A DNA stretch of 64,000 bases from Marinomonas rhodophyticola (GTDB lineage: Bacteria > Pseudomonadota > Gammaproteobacteria > Pseudomonadales > Marinomonadaceae): positions 620,001 to 684,000 of the forward strand of contig NZ_JAPEUL010000004.1 of NCBI RefSeq assembly GCF_026113935.1. Reading direction: 5' to 3'. Shown one piece after another: positions 28,259 through 37,293 of this stretch. Under the pieces are notes generated by a model, which saw only the letters and a program-made list of their open reading frames with translations, was not told where the DNA came from and did no database searches. The position numbers and the translations under genes were made by a program. Positions within the stretch are counted from its first letter, which is position 1, and the number at the start of each line of letters is the position of its first letter.

Positions 28259-28605
28259 CGTAAAACCGCCTTGAAAAAACTGCATGGACTGTTGGAAATA
28301 ACCGCTATTATAGAGAAGGGCTTTCGTTAGAAGCAAATGTAGATAAGCTCGTTTGTCAGAGGCTTTGTCAGAGCTAGGGAAAACATTCGTCAACATTATG
28401 TAGGATCAAACATTTTGACTCTGAGCTGCTTTATAAATTGATCTAGTGTTTCGTTCAAACTTGTCCCTAAAATCGTAAACGATTCTTTACAATGCTAATA
28501 TCGACTTTAAGTTAGGATAGTGGAGAATATTTTTTTAATGCAAGGAAAGCGACTAAAGTATTGAGATGCATATGATGCATTTCGTTTCGTTAATTTACAC
28601 TTTGG

Positions 28606-30823
28606 TTGAGTAATATTTTGAAGCAATTACAGACTGCATGTTTTTATTTCATTTCGTTGTTTTTTGCTACCGCATTATTATGCTCGTCGGCAAATGTATC
28701 TGCGCAGGCTGTGAATCTAGATGATGGTTGGGAATATGCATGGGGTGACTCTGCGTTTAATTCTGATGGTGTTCCCTTATGGACTCAACAAAATAGCCTG
28801 GCTGATTGGCACTCCATTGCTTTTCCGGCCGATCCACCTGCTCGTGGTGGACATAATATTATTTGGTTTCGTATAACACTTCCGCAACATGTTTATAGAG
28901 ATCCTGTATTTTACGCATCCAGTATTGATTTATTGGCTGAAGTGTATTTGGATGGTGAGCTTATTTATAAACATGGTCAGTTAGATCAGAATGGCGTAGG
29001 AGAATTTGCTGGTTGGCCTTGGCATATGATTACTTTGCCTGAGGATTTTTCGGGTAAAACACTCTATTTTCGAGTCTATTCAGATTATATTAATATTGGT
29101 TTTTGGGGAGAGTTAAAGCTCACCGAGCGAGTTGATGCTCTCTCACAAGTTATTGAAGAATCATTACAGGGTTTTATTGTCGCTGGTGTGACGATATTTA
29201 TTGCTTTTATGGCAGTTGTTTTTGTCATGTTAAAAGGTCAGCGGCGCCAATTTCTGAATGTATGTCTCTTTTCTCTTGCGGCAGCGGGGTTAGTATTGGG
29301 AGACATCCCCGCCATGAAGCTTATCTGGGATCAACCTTTACTGTGGAATTATATTGGTGCGTATGCGTATTTTTTACTGCCGATTCCTATGTTTATGTTG
29401 TTGGCTGAGTGGTTGTCAGACGCCGGTTTAGAGGTTCGTCATTTTCATTGGTTATGGCGCGCTCATGTTCTGTTTTTGTTGGTGGCCGCAATTGGAAGTG
29501 TGTTTGGCCTTATTCACCTTACCCAACTTTATCCAGTATTCGATGGCATGTTTATCGTGACTTCACTCTTGTTGGTCGTCTCTGTTTTATTGGTGTTTAA
29601 CCGTGTTCGGTTCGAGCAAAAACTGCTTATCCTGGCTTACTTTGGTTTTTGCGCTGTCATGATGCTTGATATGGCGGTTGCCCATAATTGGATCTCGTGG
29701 AGCCTCTGTTCCTGTTTCCAGTGGTGCGCTGCTATTTTCTATTGCGATCATTGGCTTATCTTTTAACCATTATCTATCGACTCAGCGTCGATTAGAGGAG
29801 CTGAATATCTCATTAGAGTCTAAAGTCAATGAGCGTACTGAGCAGCTTAGTATTATGGTAAAGCAAGAAGCACTTCGCGCTAATGGGCTGTTGTTTCAAC
29901 AGGAAAAAAATGAAATTGTCAGTGATGTCATCGTCGAGCTGGAAAGCTGTCATACATTACAAATGGGAATTGAAAAGATAGCGAGTAGCATCGAAGCACT
30001 TTGCATGCCTTTTGCTGGTGTATTTAGTATAGCGAGTACCGATGGCTGGCAAAAAGCCCACAGCTGGGGGCAGAAAATGAACACATCTCTTCCTGATAAT
30101 GCGGAGCTGATCAAGCTTAAGTTTAATAACGAGCAGGGCGTTTTTCCATTTAGATTCGTTAATCAGCAAGGTTCTGTTTGTTATGTTGCACTACTGCAAG
30201 TTCAGGCAACAGAAGCGCTCAATGGTTATCCCGTTGCTCACTTTATGAAATTGCTAAAGCGAGCCATCGAAAAAATAAACATTACCTTAGCAAATATAGC
30301 CTTACGTGAGGAACTGCAACGCTTTTCTTATGAAGATGAGTCTCACTGGATTAAAAAACCGACGCTTTTTCTCCGAAGTTATGGAATGTGAAATGGCAGC
30401 GGCTGAACAAAATCAAGAAGCGTTATCCCTCCTGATTTGTGATATCGATTACTTTAAAAAATTCAACGACACCTATGGTCACCCTGCCGGTGATGAAGCG
30501 CTGAAAACCCTTGCTAGCTTATTGAGCCACTTTTTCGATGAAGACAATATTGTTTGTCGTTTGGGGGGGAGGAGTTTGTCGTTGTCATGCCGAGAGTCAG
30601 AAGTGAGGCCTGCCTACGCAAGGCTGAGCAATTAAGAGCTGCTGTTGAAAAAACTCAAATAGAATATGAAGGAAATTTGCTCGAAAATATCACCATATCC
30701 ATCGGCATCTCAAGCTGGCCCGAACTGATTGAAGACCCGCGACAACTATTCCAACAAACAGACGCCGCCTTGTATCAAGCCAAAGAGAGTGGCCGCAACT
30801 GCATTCGGGTGACGGAAAAGTAG
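28606..30823 (+). pseudogene. 7TM-DISM sensor diguanylate cyclase, three frameshifts
   Basis: One sensor gene of about 740 aa spread over three frames. From a TTG at 28606: signal peptide, a periplasmic 7TMR-DISM extracellular domain (NLDDGWEYAWGDSAFN; NIIWFRITLP), about seven membrane helices, a coiled region (LEELNISLESKVNERTEQLS), then a GGDEF domain (LTGLKNRRFF, CDIDYFKKFNDTYGH, GGEEFVVVMP). The frame changes near 29697, at about 30343 (an extra CT restores D-E-S-L-T-G-L-K) and at 30563-30569 (eight Gs are needed to read R-L-G-G-E-E-F but seven are present). A full active-site set suggests an intact gene behind read errors. Confidence 0.8.
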
Positions 30824-30854
30824 TTCAATAACATCATGACCAGCGAAACCAGAT

Positions 30855-30883
30855 AGGCCGCCAAGCAATTGGCGGCCTTTTTC
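30855..30883 (+). terminator. Intrinsic terminator of the sensor cyclase
   Basis: AGGCCGCC pairs with GGCGGCCT around AAGCAATT, followed by TTTTT. Confidence 0.92.
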
Positions 30884-31012
30884 GTTATTGGGTTTGTTAA
30901 ACGCTGGAGTAGTATCGAAGTGTTTGTGCCACATCTACGTTTAATCATGATTTTGACTTACTACACTCTCTGTACCAAAATGTAATAAATATTGGTATGA
31001 AAGGAGAAAAGA

Positions 31013-31255
31013 ATGCCTAAAAATACAAGCATTAGTTTAGGTAGTCATTTTGATCAGTTTATTGCACAGCAAATAGCAGATGGGCGATATGCCTCCGCTA
31101 GCGAAGTCATCCGTGCAGGATTGCGTAAACTTGAAGATGATGATCAAAAACTTAAAACACTGCAAAGTTTAATACAAGAAGGTATTGCTAGTGGCACTGC
31201 CGAATACAGCTATGAAGGCTTGATGAAAGAACTTGATGACGAATTGGGTAAATGA
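31013..31255 (+). CDS. parD: ParD-like antitoxin
   Basis: 80 aa, ribbon-helix-helix type. NTSISLGSHFDQFIAQQIAD, then GRYASASEVIRAGLRKLEDD, matches the CopG/ParD N-terminal DNA-binding fold; the acidic C-terminus (YSYEGLMKELDDELGK) would wrap the toxin. GGAG precedes the ATG. It overlaps the toxin start by 4 bases (ATGA) and should autorepress the operon. Confidence 0.93.
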   Translation: MPKNTSISLGSHFDQFIAQQIADGRYASASEVIRAGLRKLEDDDQKLKTLQSLIQEGIASGTAEYSYEGLMKELDDELGK

Positions 31256-31542
31256 ATTTGTTTACTCTGTCGAAGTCGGCACGTGCCGACTTAAAGCAAA
31301 TAGCTACCTATACACAGAAAGTATGGGGTTCAGGCAAGCGTAGAACTTACATCAAAGAATTAGATTCAGCGATGCTTTTTTTAGCTGAGAATCCTATATC
31401 AGGAGTGCAATGTGACTACGTAGCCTCAGGCTTACGGAAACATCGACATGAAAGTCATACTATATTTTATGAAATTCAAAGAGACTCAATCTTTATTGTT
31501 CGGGTACTTCATAAAAGTATGGACGTAGAATCGAAGTTTTGA
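31252..31542 (+). CDS. parE: ParE/RelE-like toxin
   Basis: 96 aa. Begins FTLSKSARADLKQIATYTQ and contains VWGSGKRRTYIKELD and the ending GLRKHRHESHTIFYEI, IFIVRVLHKSMDVESKF, all typical of ParE toxins that target gyrase. Overlaps parD. A stabilisation module; probably chromosomal hitch-hiker next to the repeat-rich stretch. Confidence 0.93.
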   Translation: MNLFTLSKSARADLKQIATYTQKVWGSGKRRTYIKELDSAMLFLAENPISGVQCDYVASGLRKHRHESHTIFYEIQRDSIFIVRVLHKSMDVESKF

Positions 31543-31719
31543 AGTTGTCGGCTGATTAACAGTAAGTACATTCAATTCAAGTGGAATGAGATGTCTATGG
31601 AGAGTACGCTGGTGAGTGGTCAACAAATAAATGAGCACATGAAAGCTTTGCTTTCAGCGGCGTTATTTATTTCAGAAAAGAGGTCGTCCCTCCCTAATTG
31701 TGGCCTATGATTAGCTACG

Positions 31720-31985
31720 AAGAAGCTACTTCGACGCAATCCCGATTGCGCGACCCTATGGAGTTTCTGAGTCAGTGTTTGAAGATCTATCTCTCAACCA
31801 ATAAACAATCCATGCCTTACGGTTTAAATCGTCTTGCTAAAGGTTGCGTAAACAAAGCAAATGAGACGTTTGGGCGACAGCCCGATAAAAGATTTTTTGC
31901 TTTTCTTTTAAGGGAACGTTTTGCATCGTTTGGCAAAAGTTACACGCCCAGCTTTCCCTGAATTAAATAGCGGAATAAAGGTCGG
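31720..31985 (+). repeat. Degenerate direct repeat, copy 1
   Basis: Shares scattered blocks in the same order with 33125-33356: TTCGACGC, GATTGCGCGAC, TATGG-GTTT, GAGTCAGT, ATGCCTTACG, GCAAAAGTTACACGCCCAGC (here with one A fewer) and GCGGAATAAA. Probably remnants of one mobile sequence copied on either side of the membrane-protein gene at 32215. Confidence 0.6.
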
Positions 31986-32036
31986 GAATACAAAGCATTC
32001 GAATGGAACTCAAAGAAGAGATTAACCCCTCCCTAA

Positions 32037-32064
32037 CCCTCCCCTTGGAAGAAAAAGGGGAGGG
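32037..32064 (+). repeat. REP-like hairpin
   Basis: CCCTCCCCTT and AAGGGGAGGG pair around GGAAGAAA. Similar in composition to the hairpin at 8579-8601. Dispersed palindromic repeat rather than a terminator, as no T-run follows. Confidence 0.55.
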
Positions 32065-32214
32065 AACCATTGGTTCTGAGGTTGACGAGATCGGGATGAC
32101 ATCCACAAATCTTCGGCACTTCTGCCAAAAATCACTGTCTATTCACTTCCATGCGAATTTTTCCTTTATGATAGTCGCCATTAGAATTTGAATTTAAGTT
32201 GGAATCCGAAATTT

Positions 32215-32910
32215 ATGAGCAGCACTCCTGAACACAAACCACGTCCGATGGTTGATCTTATAGTTAGTGTCATTTTGCCATCGGTCATTTTGATGAAGTT
32301 AAGTGGCGAAGATAAGTTAGGTACGACCGGTGGTTTGATTACAGCGCTGGCGTTTCCTTTGGGCTGGGGGATTTACGAGCTTATTAAGTACCGCAAGTTT
32401 AACTTTATTGCTTTGTTGGGTTTGGTGAGTGTATTGCTGACGGGCAGCATTGGTTTGTTTGAGTTAGACAATAAGTGGTTGGCGATTAAAGAAGCGGCGA
32501 TTCCTGCGATCATTGGCATTGCGGTGTTGATTTCGACTTTTACGCCTTATCCTTTGGTGCGTGCTATGTTTTTCAATGCCGCTATCATGGACGTGGATAA
32601 GATCAAGCAAAAGCTGGAAGAGAACAACAGCACAGAAATGTTCGAAAAACGTCTGATGAAAGCCACGTACTTTATTGCCGGTTCATTCGCTTTTTCCGCG
32701 ACCATGAATTACATCTTGGCAAAATGGATAGTGACCAGTCCAGCGGGAACCGAAGCCTTTAATGAAGAGTTAGGGCAGATGACGTTATACAGTTACCCAA
32801 TGATTGCCATTCCATCGATGATCATGCTGATGGCGATTTTTTATTACCTATGGCGCAGCATCCAAAAAGCCACTGGTTTGACGCTTGAAGAGCTGATCGT
32901 TAAGAAATAA
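32215..32910 (+). CDS. Membrane protein, VC0807-like family
   Basis: About 231 aa from the ATG at 32215 (the frame opens at 32188). Six or so hydrophobic helices: MVDLIVSVILPSVILMKL, GGLITALAFPLGWGIYEL, FNFIALLGLVSVLLTGSIGL, EAAIPAIIGIAVLISTFTP, and two in the last third (FIAGSFAFSATMNYILA, MIAIPSMIMLMAIFYYLW). The pattern matches VC0807-type inner-membrane proteins, whose function is unknown and which resemble the septation protein A family. Stands alone between repeats. Confidence 0.75.
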   Translation: MSSTPEHKPRPMVDLIVSVILPSVILMKLSGEDKLGTTGGLITALAFPLGWGIYELIKYRKFNFIALLGLVSVLLTGSIGLFELDNKWLAIKEAAIPAIIGIAVLISTFTPYPLVRAMFFNAAIMDVDKIKQKLEENNSTEMFEKRLMKATYFIAGSFAFSATMNYILAKWIVTSPAGTEAFNEELGQMTLYSYPMIAIPSMIMLMAIFYYLWRSIQKATGLTLEELIVKK

Positions 32911-32926
32911 CCCCGTCCCTAAGGTT

Positions 32927-32950
32927 GGGGTCAGAGCTTTTTTTGACCCC
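32927..32950 (+). terminator. Terminator-like GGGGTCA hairpin
   Basis: GGGGTCA pairs with TGACCCC around GAGCTTTTTT. GGGGTCAGA also begins the flank of the IS10-like element (12367) and the repeats at 11399-11508 and 13701, so this may be another member of that repeat family doing duty as a terminator. Confidence 0.5.
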
Positions 32951-32968
32951 TTGGTCTCTTAGTCTACG

Positions 32969-33042
32969 TTGTCGGGCTAAAGCCGCGACCTACAAAAACC
33001 ACTACAAATCAATCACTTGTAGGTCGGTATTTATGCCGACAA
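32969..33042 (+). repeat. BIME-like imperfect inverted repeat
   Basis: TTGTCGGGCTAAAGC-CGACCTACAA on the left faces CTTGTAGGTCGG-TATTTATGCCGACAA on the right, arms of about 26 bases separated by about 20. The GTCGGC/TGTAGGTCG pattern is like dispersed REP pairs in marine gammaproteobacteria. Confidence 0.7.
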
Positions 33043-33124
33043 AAAATTTAAACACAACAAATTACGTCTTGTTGGGCTTAGTGATTGGTAAACGTTACCA
33101 TCTGCGCTTGAAATCCCGATGACG

Positions 33125-33356
33125 TTAGTTCGACGCGTCATTTTGTTAGAGAGTTGATTGCGCGACTTTATGGCGTTTCAGAGTCAGTTAAAAATACCCT
33201 TCCTCATCACACCAAAAATAATCTATGCCTTACGATATAACGAGCGTAGGTAACAATTATGTGCCTCTGAAGAAAATCAGGCATTAAAGATCTTAAAGCG
33301 AATTTTTGGTTACTTTTTGGGCGCTAGCAAAAAGTTACACGCCCAGCAAGGGCGGA
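33125..33356 (+). repeat. Degenerate direct repeat, copy 2
   Basis: Partner of 31720-31985. One frame reads FVRELIARLYGVSESVKNT, suggesting it once encoded part of a protein, but no family can be assigned. Confidence 0.55.
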
Positions 33357-33525
33357 ATAAAACTCGAAGTACTACGGAGCTGAGCTTGTTTTCTTTCTTG
33401 ACGAAGCAAAAGAGAGAAAGTCGCTTTTAGTCTACCTCTAGTCGTTTCCAGCCACCTCCCACCCGTAGCGAAAAATTACACTGAGTTCATTGATATTTTA
33501 CCCATGTGATAGGTAAGGAAAAACA

Positions 33526-34503
33526 ATGAACGCAGCAGAGCTACACGACAAGTCCATTATTATTGACGGTTTGATTTGTGCGAAGTGGAATCGCGAGTTA
33601 TTTGAAGACATGGCGAAGGGTAAGCTGACGGCGGCGAATTGCACGGTGTCGTTTTGGGAAAACTTCGAAGGTACGGTTCGTAATATTGTAGAAATGAATC
33701 AGTTGATCGAAGCCAATAGCGATTTGTTGCTTAAGGTTTACACCACCAAAGACATTCAGCGCGCTAAAGACGAAGGCAAAACCGGTGTGATGATGGGCTT
33801 TCAAAATGCCCATGCGTTTGAAGATCAAATTGGTTATGTTCAGATTTTTAAAGACCTTGGCGTCGGCATAGTACAAATGTGCTACAACACGCAAAACTTG
33901 GTCGGCACAGGTTGTTACGAGCGCGACGGTGGTTTGTCTGGTTATGGCCGTGAAATCGTAGCAGAGATGAACCGTGTGGGTATGTTGTGTGACTTGTCGC
34001 ACGTAGGCCCTAACACAGCCAAAGAAGTCATCATCGAATCCAAAAAGCCTGTCGCGTACTCTCATTGTTTGCCCTCAGGTCTTAAAGAACACCCACGTAA
34101 CCGTACTGACGAAGAACTGAAATTCATCGCTGATAATGGCGGCTTTGTGGGTGTCACCATGTTCGCTCCTTTCTTAAAAGCCGGCATCAATGCCACCATC
34201 GATGATTATGTTGAAGCCATTCAGTACATCTACAACATTGTGGGTGAAGATGCGATCGGTATCGGTACAGACTTTACTCAAGGTCATGGTTACGACTTCT
34301 TTGAATATCTTACTCACGACAAAGGTTACGCACGCCGTCTAACGCGCTTTGGCGAGATTATTAACCCACTGGGTATGCGCACCGTTGGGGACTTTCCGAA
34401 CTTGACTGAGGCGTTGTTGAAGCACGGTTTTAGTGAGCGTCAGGTGGTGAAAATTATGGGTGAAAACTGGGTAAACCTTCTGCATGAAGTTTGGGGTGAG
34501 TAA
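33526..34503 (+). CDS. Membrane (renal) dipeptidase family protein, M19
   Basis: 325 aa zinc peptidase/amidohydrolase fold. Begins AAELHDKSIIIDGLICAKWN (the usual HxD is shifted to DGLICAKWN, so the first metal His is not obvious), and has MGFQNAHAFED, LCDLSHVGPNTAKEVI with the His, AYSHCLPSGLKEHPRN and GIGTDFTQGHGYDFF with the C-terminal Asp. The same gene sits next to dgcAB in Pseudomonas (PA5396 neighbourhood), where the cluster serves dimethylglycine use; its own substrate is not known. AAGGA precedes the ATG. Confidence 0.88.
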   Translation: MNAAELHDKSIIIDGLICAKWNRELFEDMAKGKLTAANCTVSFWENFEGTVRNIVEMNQLIEANSDLLLKVYTTKDIQRAKDEGKTGVMMGFQNAHAFEDQIGYVQIFKDLGVGIVQMCYNTQNLVGTGCYERDGGLSGYGREIVAEMNRVGMLCDLSHVGPNTAKEVIIESKKPVAYSHCLPSGLKEHPRNRTDEELKFIADNGGFVGVTMFAPFLKAGINATIDDYVEAIQYIYNIVGEDAIGIGTDFTQGHGYDFFEYLTHDKGYARRLTRFGEIINPLGMRTVGDFPNLTEALLKHGFSERQVVKIMGENWVNLLHEVWGE

Positions 34504-34567
34504 AGCTACTGCGCTCGTAACGCTTTACAGTATTTGATCTTAACGAAAAGAATTTAAGGAATTAGAT

Positions 34568-35113
34568 ATGAGTTCTCACGCTCCAGAAATGCCAATTTTA
34601 GTGGATGACGAAACCGGTGTTTGGACAACCGATGCGTTGCCTATGCTGTACGTACCACGCCACTTTTTTGTCAACAATCACATGGGGATTGAAGATGAAA
34701 TCGGTGCCGAGCGTTACGCAGAAATCTTATACAAAGCGGGTTACAAGTCCGCTTATTTCTGGTGTGAACAAGAATCTGAATGCCATGGAATTTATGGCGA
34801 AGAGATTTGGCATCACTATTTGAAGCGATTGTCTCAGCGTGGCTGGGGATTTTTCATTACCGAAGAGTTAGACATTGAGAAGGGCACAGCCAAAGTGCGT
34901 TTAGAAAACTCGGCCTTTGTTTATCACTACGAGAAAATCCACGGTAAGAAAGTTAACCGCAAGGTGGACTACATGTTTACGGGATGGTTTGCCGGTGCGT
35001 TGGATCAGATCTTAGAAAGTAAAGGTTTGGCGACTCGAACGAAAGCCATTCAAACCCAGAGTGCAGCCGAGGAAGGCTGTGATGTAGGGTATTTCCAAGT
35101 TTCTCCACTTTAG
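34568..35113 (+). CDS. Conserved protein of the dgc cluster (4-vinyl reductase-like / DUF5943)
   Basis: 181 aa, soluble. Visible V4R-like features: NNHMGIEDEIGAERYAEIL, YKSAYFWCEQESECHGI and YMFTGWFAGALDQIL near the end, a place where these domains carry Cys/His residues. The gene lies between the M19 dipeptidase and dgcA, the arrangement seen in Pseudomonas (PA5397 position). Function unknown; perhaps an accessory factor for dimethylglycine demethylation. RBS AAGGA spaced 9 bases. Confidence 0.75.
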   Translation: MSSHAPEMPILVDDETGVWTTDALPMLYVPRHFFVNNHMGIEDEIGAERYAEILYKAGYKSAYFWCEQESECHGIYGEEIWHHYLKRLSQRGWGFFITEELDIEKGTAKVRLENSAFVYHYEKIHGKKVNRKVDYMFTGWFAGALDQILESKGLATRTKAIQTQSAAEEGCDVGYFQVSPL

Positions 35114-35208
35114 TTTTTTATCAGAACGTAAATGCGTGGGGTCATCACGGGCAGGTGATGACCACAACAGAATTTAGTTAAACCTCGTTTCCAAGAAGGC
35201 AGGATGTT

Positions 35209-37275
35209 ATGTCCCAGTATGATGCGTTGTTCGAACCACTTAACATTAATAAATTAACCATTCGCAATCGTATTGTCAGTACGGCTCATGCTGAGGTTTA
35301 TGCGACTGACGGCGGTATGACAACCGATCGTTATGTTAAGTATTACGAAGAAAAAGCCAAAGGTGGCTGTGGCTTGTGTATTTGTGGTGGCTCGAGTGTG
35401 GTTTCTATCGATAGCCCACAAAGCTGGTGGGGCTCTGTTAATTTATCGACAGATCGCATTATCCCACACTTTCAAAATCTTGCGGATGCGGTGCATAAGC
35501 ACGGCGGCAAGATCATGATTCAAATTACTCACATGGGACGCCGCTCCCGTTGGGATGGTGAAAATTGGCCAAACTTGATGTCGCCCTCTGGTATTCGTGA
35601 GCCTGTTCACCGTGCTACGTGTAAGACCATTGAAGTTGAAGAAATGTGGCGCATTATTGGGGATTTCGCTCAAGCGGCACGTCGTGCCAAAGAAGGTGGA
35701 CTAGACGGTGTTGAGTTGTCCGCAGTACACCAACACATGATTGACCAATTTTGGTCACCACGCGTGAATAAACGTACCGATGAATGGGGTGGTACATTTG
35801 AAGGTCGCATGAAGTTCGGTATGGAAGTACTAAAAGCGGTGCGTGCGGAAGTGGGGCCGGACTTTGTGGTGGGGATGCGAATTACAGGGGACGAGTTTCA
35901 TCCAGATGGCTTAAACCATGAAGAAATGAAAAAAATCGCGCAATATTATGATGCTACTGGCATGGTGGATTATTTTGGTGTCGTTGGATCAGGCTGTGAC
36001 ACACACAATACTTTGGCGAACGTTATTCCAAACATGAGTTATCCGCCAGAGCCTTTCTTGTATTTGGCGGCAGGTATCAAAGAAGTGGTGAATGTGCCTG
36101 TCATTCATGCACAAAACATCAAAGATCCAAACCAAGCGAAGCGTATTATCGAAGCTGGCTATGTGGACTTTGTCGGTATGACACGTGCACACATCGCCGA
36201 TCCTCACTTTATTGCCAAGATCAAAATGGATCAGGTGGATCAAATTCGTCAATGTGTTGGCGCCAACTACTGTATTGACCGTCAGTATCAAGGTTTAGAC
36301 GTATTGTGTATCCAAAATACAGCAACTTCCCGTGAATACATGGGATTGCCTCATATCATTGAAAAAACATCAGGCGTCATTCGTAACGTGGTTGTGGTTG
36401 GCGGTGGCCCTGGTGGATTGGAAGCGGCTCGTGTCGCGGCTGAGCGTGGTCATAAAGTGACCTTGATTGATAAGGCCGATGAGCTGGGTGGGCAATTAGT
36501 GTTTGCGGCGAAAGCGCCACAGCGTGACCAAATTGCGGGTATTACTCGTTGGTTGGTGATGGAAGTAGAGCGTTTAGGGGTTGACGTTCGTTTAGGAACG
36601 GCTGCGGACGAAGCCTTGATTAAAGAGCTGAATCCAGATGTCTGTATTTTGGCAACGGGCGGCCGTCCATTCTTAGAGCAAAATCCAGAGTGGGGCGCAG
36701 CAGAAGGGTTGGTTGTCTCTACGTGGGATATTCTTAGCGGCAAAGTTGAGCCAGCTAAAAATGTACTGGTTTACGACACCATTTGTGAGTTCTCTGGTAT
36801 GTCGGCTGCCGACTATTTGGCGTCGAAAGGTTCTTTGGTGGAGTTAGTAACAGACGACATCAAACCGGGTGTGGGTATCGGCGGTACGACTTTCCCAACT
36901 TACTATCGTTCGCTTTATGAAAAAGAAGTCATCATGACATCGGATATGTTGCTCGACAAAGTGTACCGTGAGGGCGACAAGCTGGTGGCTGTTTTGGAAA
37001 ACGAATACACCGCGCAAAAAGAAGAGCGTGTGGTGGATCAGATCGTGGTTGAAAACGGTACACGTCCTAATGAAGACTTGTATTACGCCTTGAAAGCCAG
37101 TTCGCGTAATAAAGGTCAGATTGATAACGAAGCGCTGTTCGATGTGAAACCTCAACCTGTTCTTAAAGATCAGAATGGCGAAGGCATGATCTTATGGCGT
37201 TTAGGAGACTGTGTGTCTCAGCGAAATGTCCATGCGGCGATGTATGATGCTTTGCGTCTATGTAAAGACCTCTAA
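35209..37275 (+). CDS. dgcA: Dimethylglycine demethylase subunit DgcA
   Basis: 688 aa with the 2,4-dienoyl-CoA reductase / trimethylamine dehydrogenase layout. Residues 1 to about 370: Old Yellow Enzyme TIM barrel binding FMN (LFEPLNINKLTIRNRIVSTA, DGVELSAVHQHMIDQFWSP, FVGMTRAHIADPHF), followed by a Cys cluster near CVGANYCIDRQYQGLDVLC that would hold the 4Fe-4S cluster. From about 393: a Rossmann FAD/NAD domain (VVVVGGGPGGLEAARVAAE). With DgcB it demethylates N,N-dimethylglycine to sarcosine and passes electrons to ETF. First of the tight run dgcA-dgcB-etfA-etfB. Confidence 0.93.
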   Translation: MSQYDALFEPLNINKLTIRNRIVSTAHAEVYATDGGMTTDRYVKYYEEKAKGGCGLCICGGSSVVSIDSPQSWWGSVNLSTDRIIPHFQNLADAVHKHGGKIMIQITHMGRRSRWDGENWPNLMSPSGIREPVHRATCKTIEVEEMWRIIGDFAQAARRAKEGGLDGVELSAVHQHMIDQFWSPRVNKRTDEWGGTFEGRMKFGMEVLKAVRAEVGPDFVVGMRITGDEFHPDGLNHEEMKKIAQYYDATGMVDYFGVVGSGCDTHNTLANVIPNMSYPPEPFLYLAAGIKEVVNVPVIHAQNIKDPNQAKRIIEAGYVDFVGMTRAHIADPHFIAKIKMDQVDQIRQCVGANYCIDRQYQGLDVLCIQNTATSREYMGLPHIIEKTSGVIRNVVVVGGGPGGLEAARVAAERGHKVTLIDKADELGGQLVFAAKAPQRDQIAGITRWLVMEVERLGVDVRLGTAADEALIKELNPDVCILATGGRPFLEQNPEWGAAEGLVVSTWDILSGKVEPAKNVLVYDTICEFSGMSAADYLASKGSLVELVTDDIKPGVGIGGTTFPTYYRSLYEKEVIMTSDMLLDKVYREGDKLVAVLENEYTAQKEERVVDQIVVENGTRPNEDLYYALKASSRNKGQIDNEALFDVKPQPVLKDQNGEGMILWRLGDCVSQRNVHAAMYDALRLCKDL

Positions 37276-37293
37276 TCCAATAAGGGGTTTAAG

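Larger units (their letters stand above)
31543..32214 (+). other. Repeat-rich intergenic region
   Basis: 672 bases. No gene is supported. It holds a degenerate repeat at about 31720-31985 (see 33120-33360) and a CCCTCCCCTT/AAGGGGAGGG hairpin at 32037-32064. Short ORFs in it carry no recognisable features. Confidence 0.5.
32911..33525 (+). other. Repeat-rich intergenic region upstream of the dipeptidase
   Basis: 615 bases with a terminator-like GGGGTCA hairpin (32927-32950), a GTCGG inverted repeat (32969-33042) and a degenerate direct repeat (33125-33356). The promoter of the dgc-linked operon should lie in the last 150 bases, but no box was picked. Confidence 0.5.

Noticed and set aside
32925-33122. 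65-aa ORF over the inverted repeat
   Set aside because: It lies across the hairpin and BIME-like repeat and has no protein-like features.
33598-34065. 155-aa minus-strand ORF opposite the M19 dipeptidase
   Set aside because: Antisense shadow of a well-supported gene; composition reflects codon bias of the plus strand.
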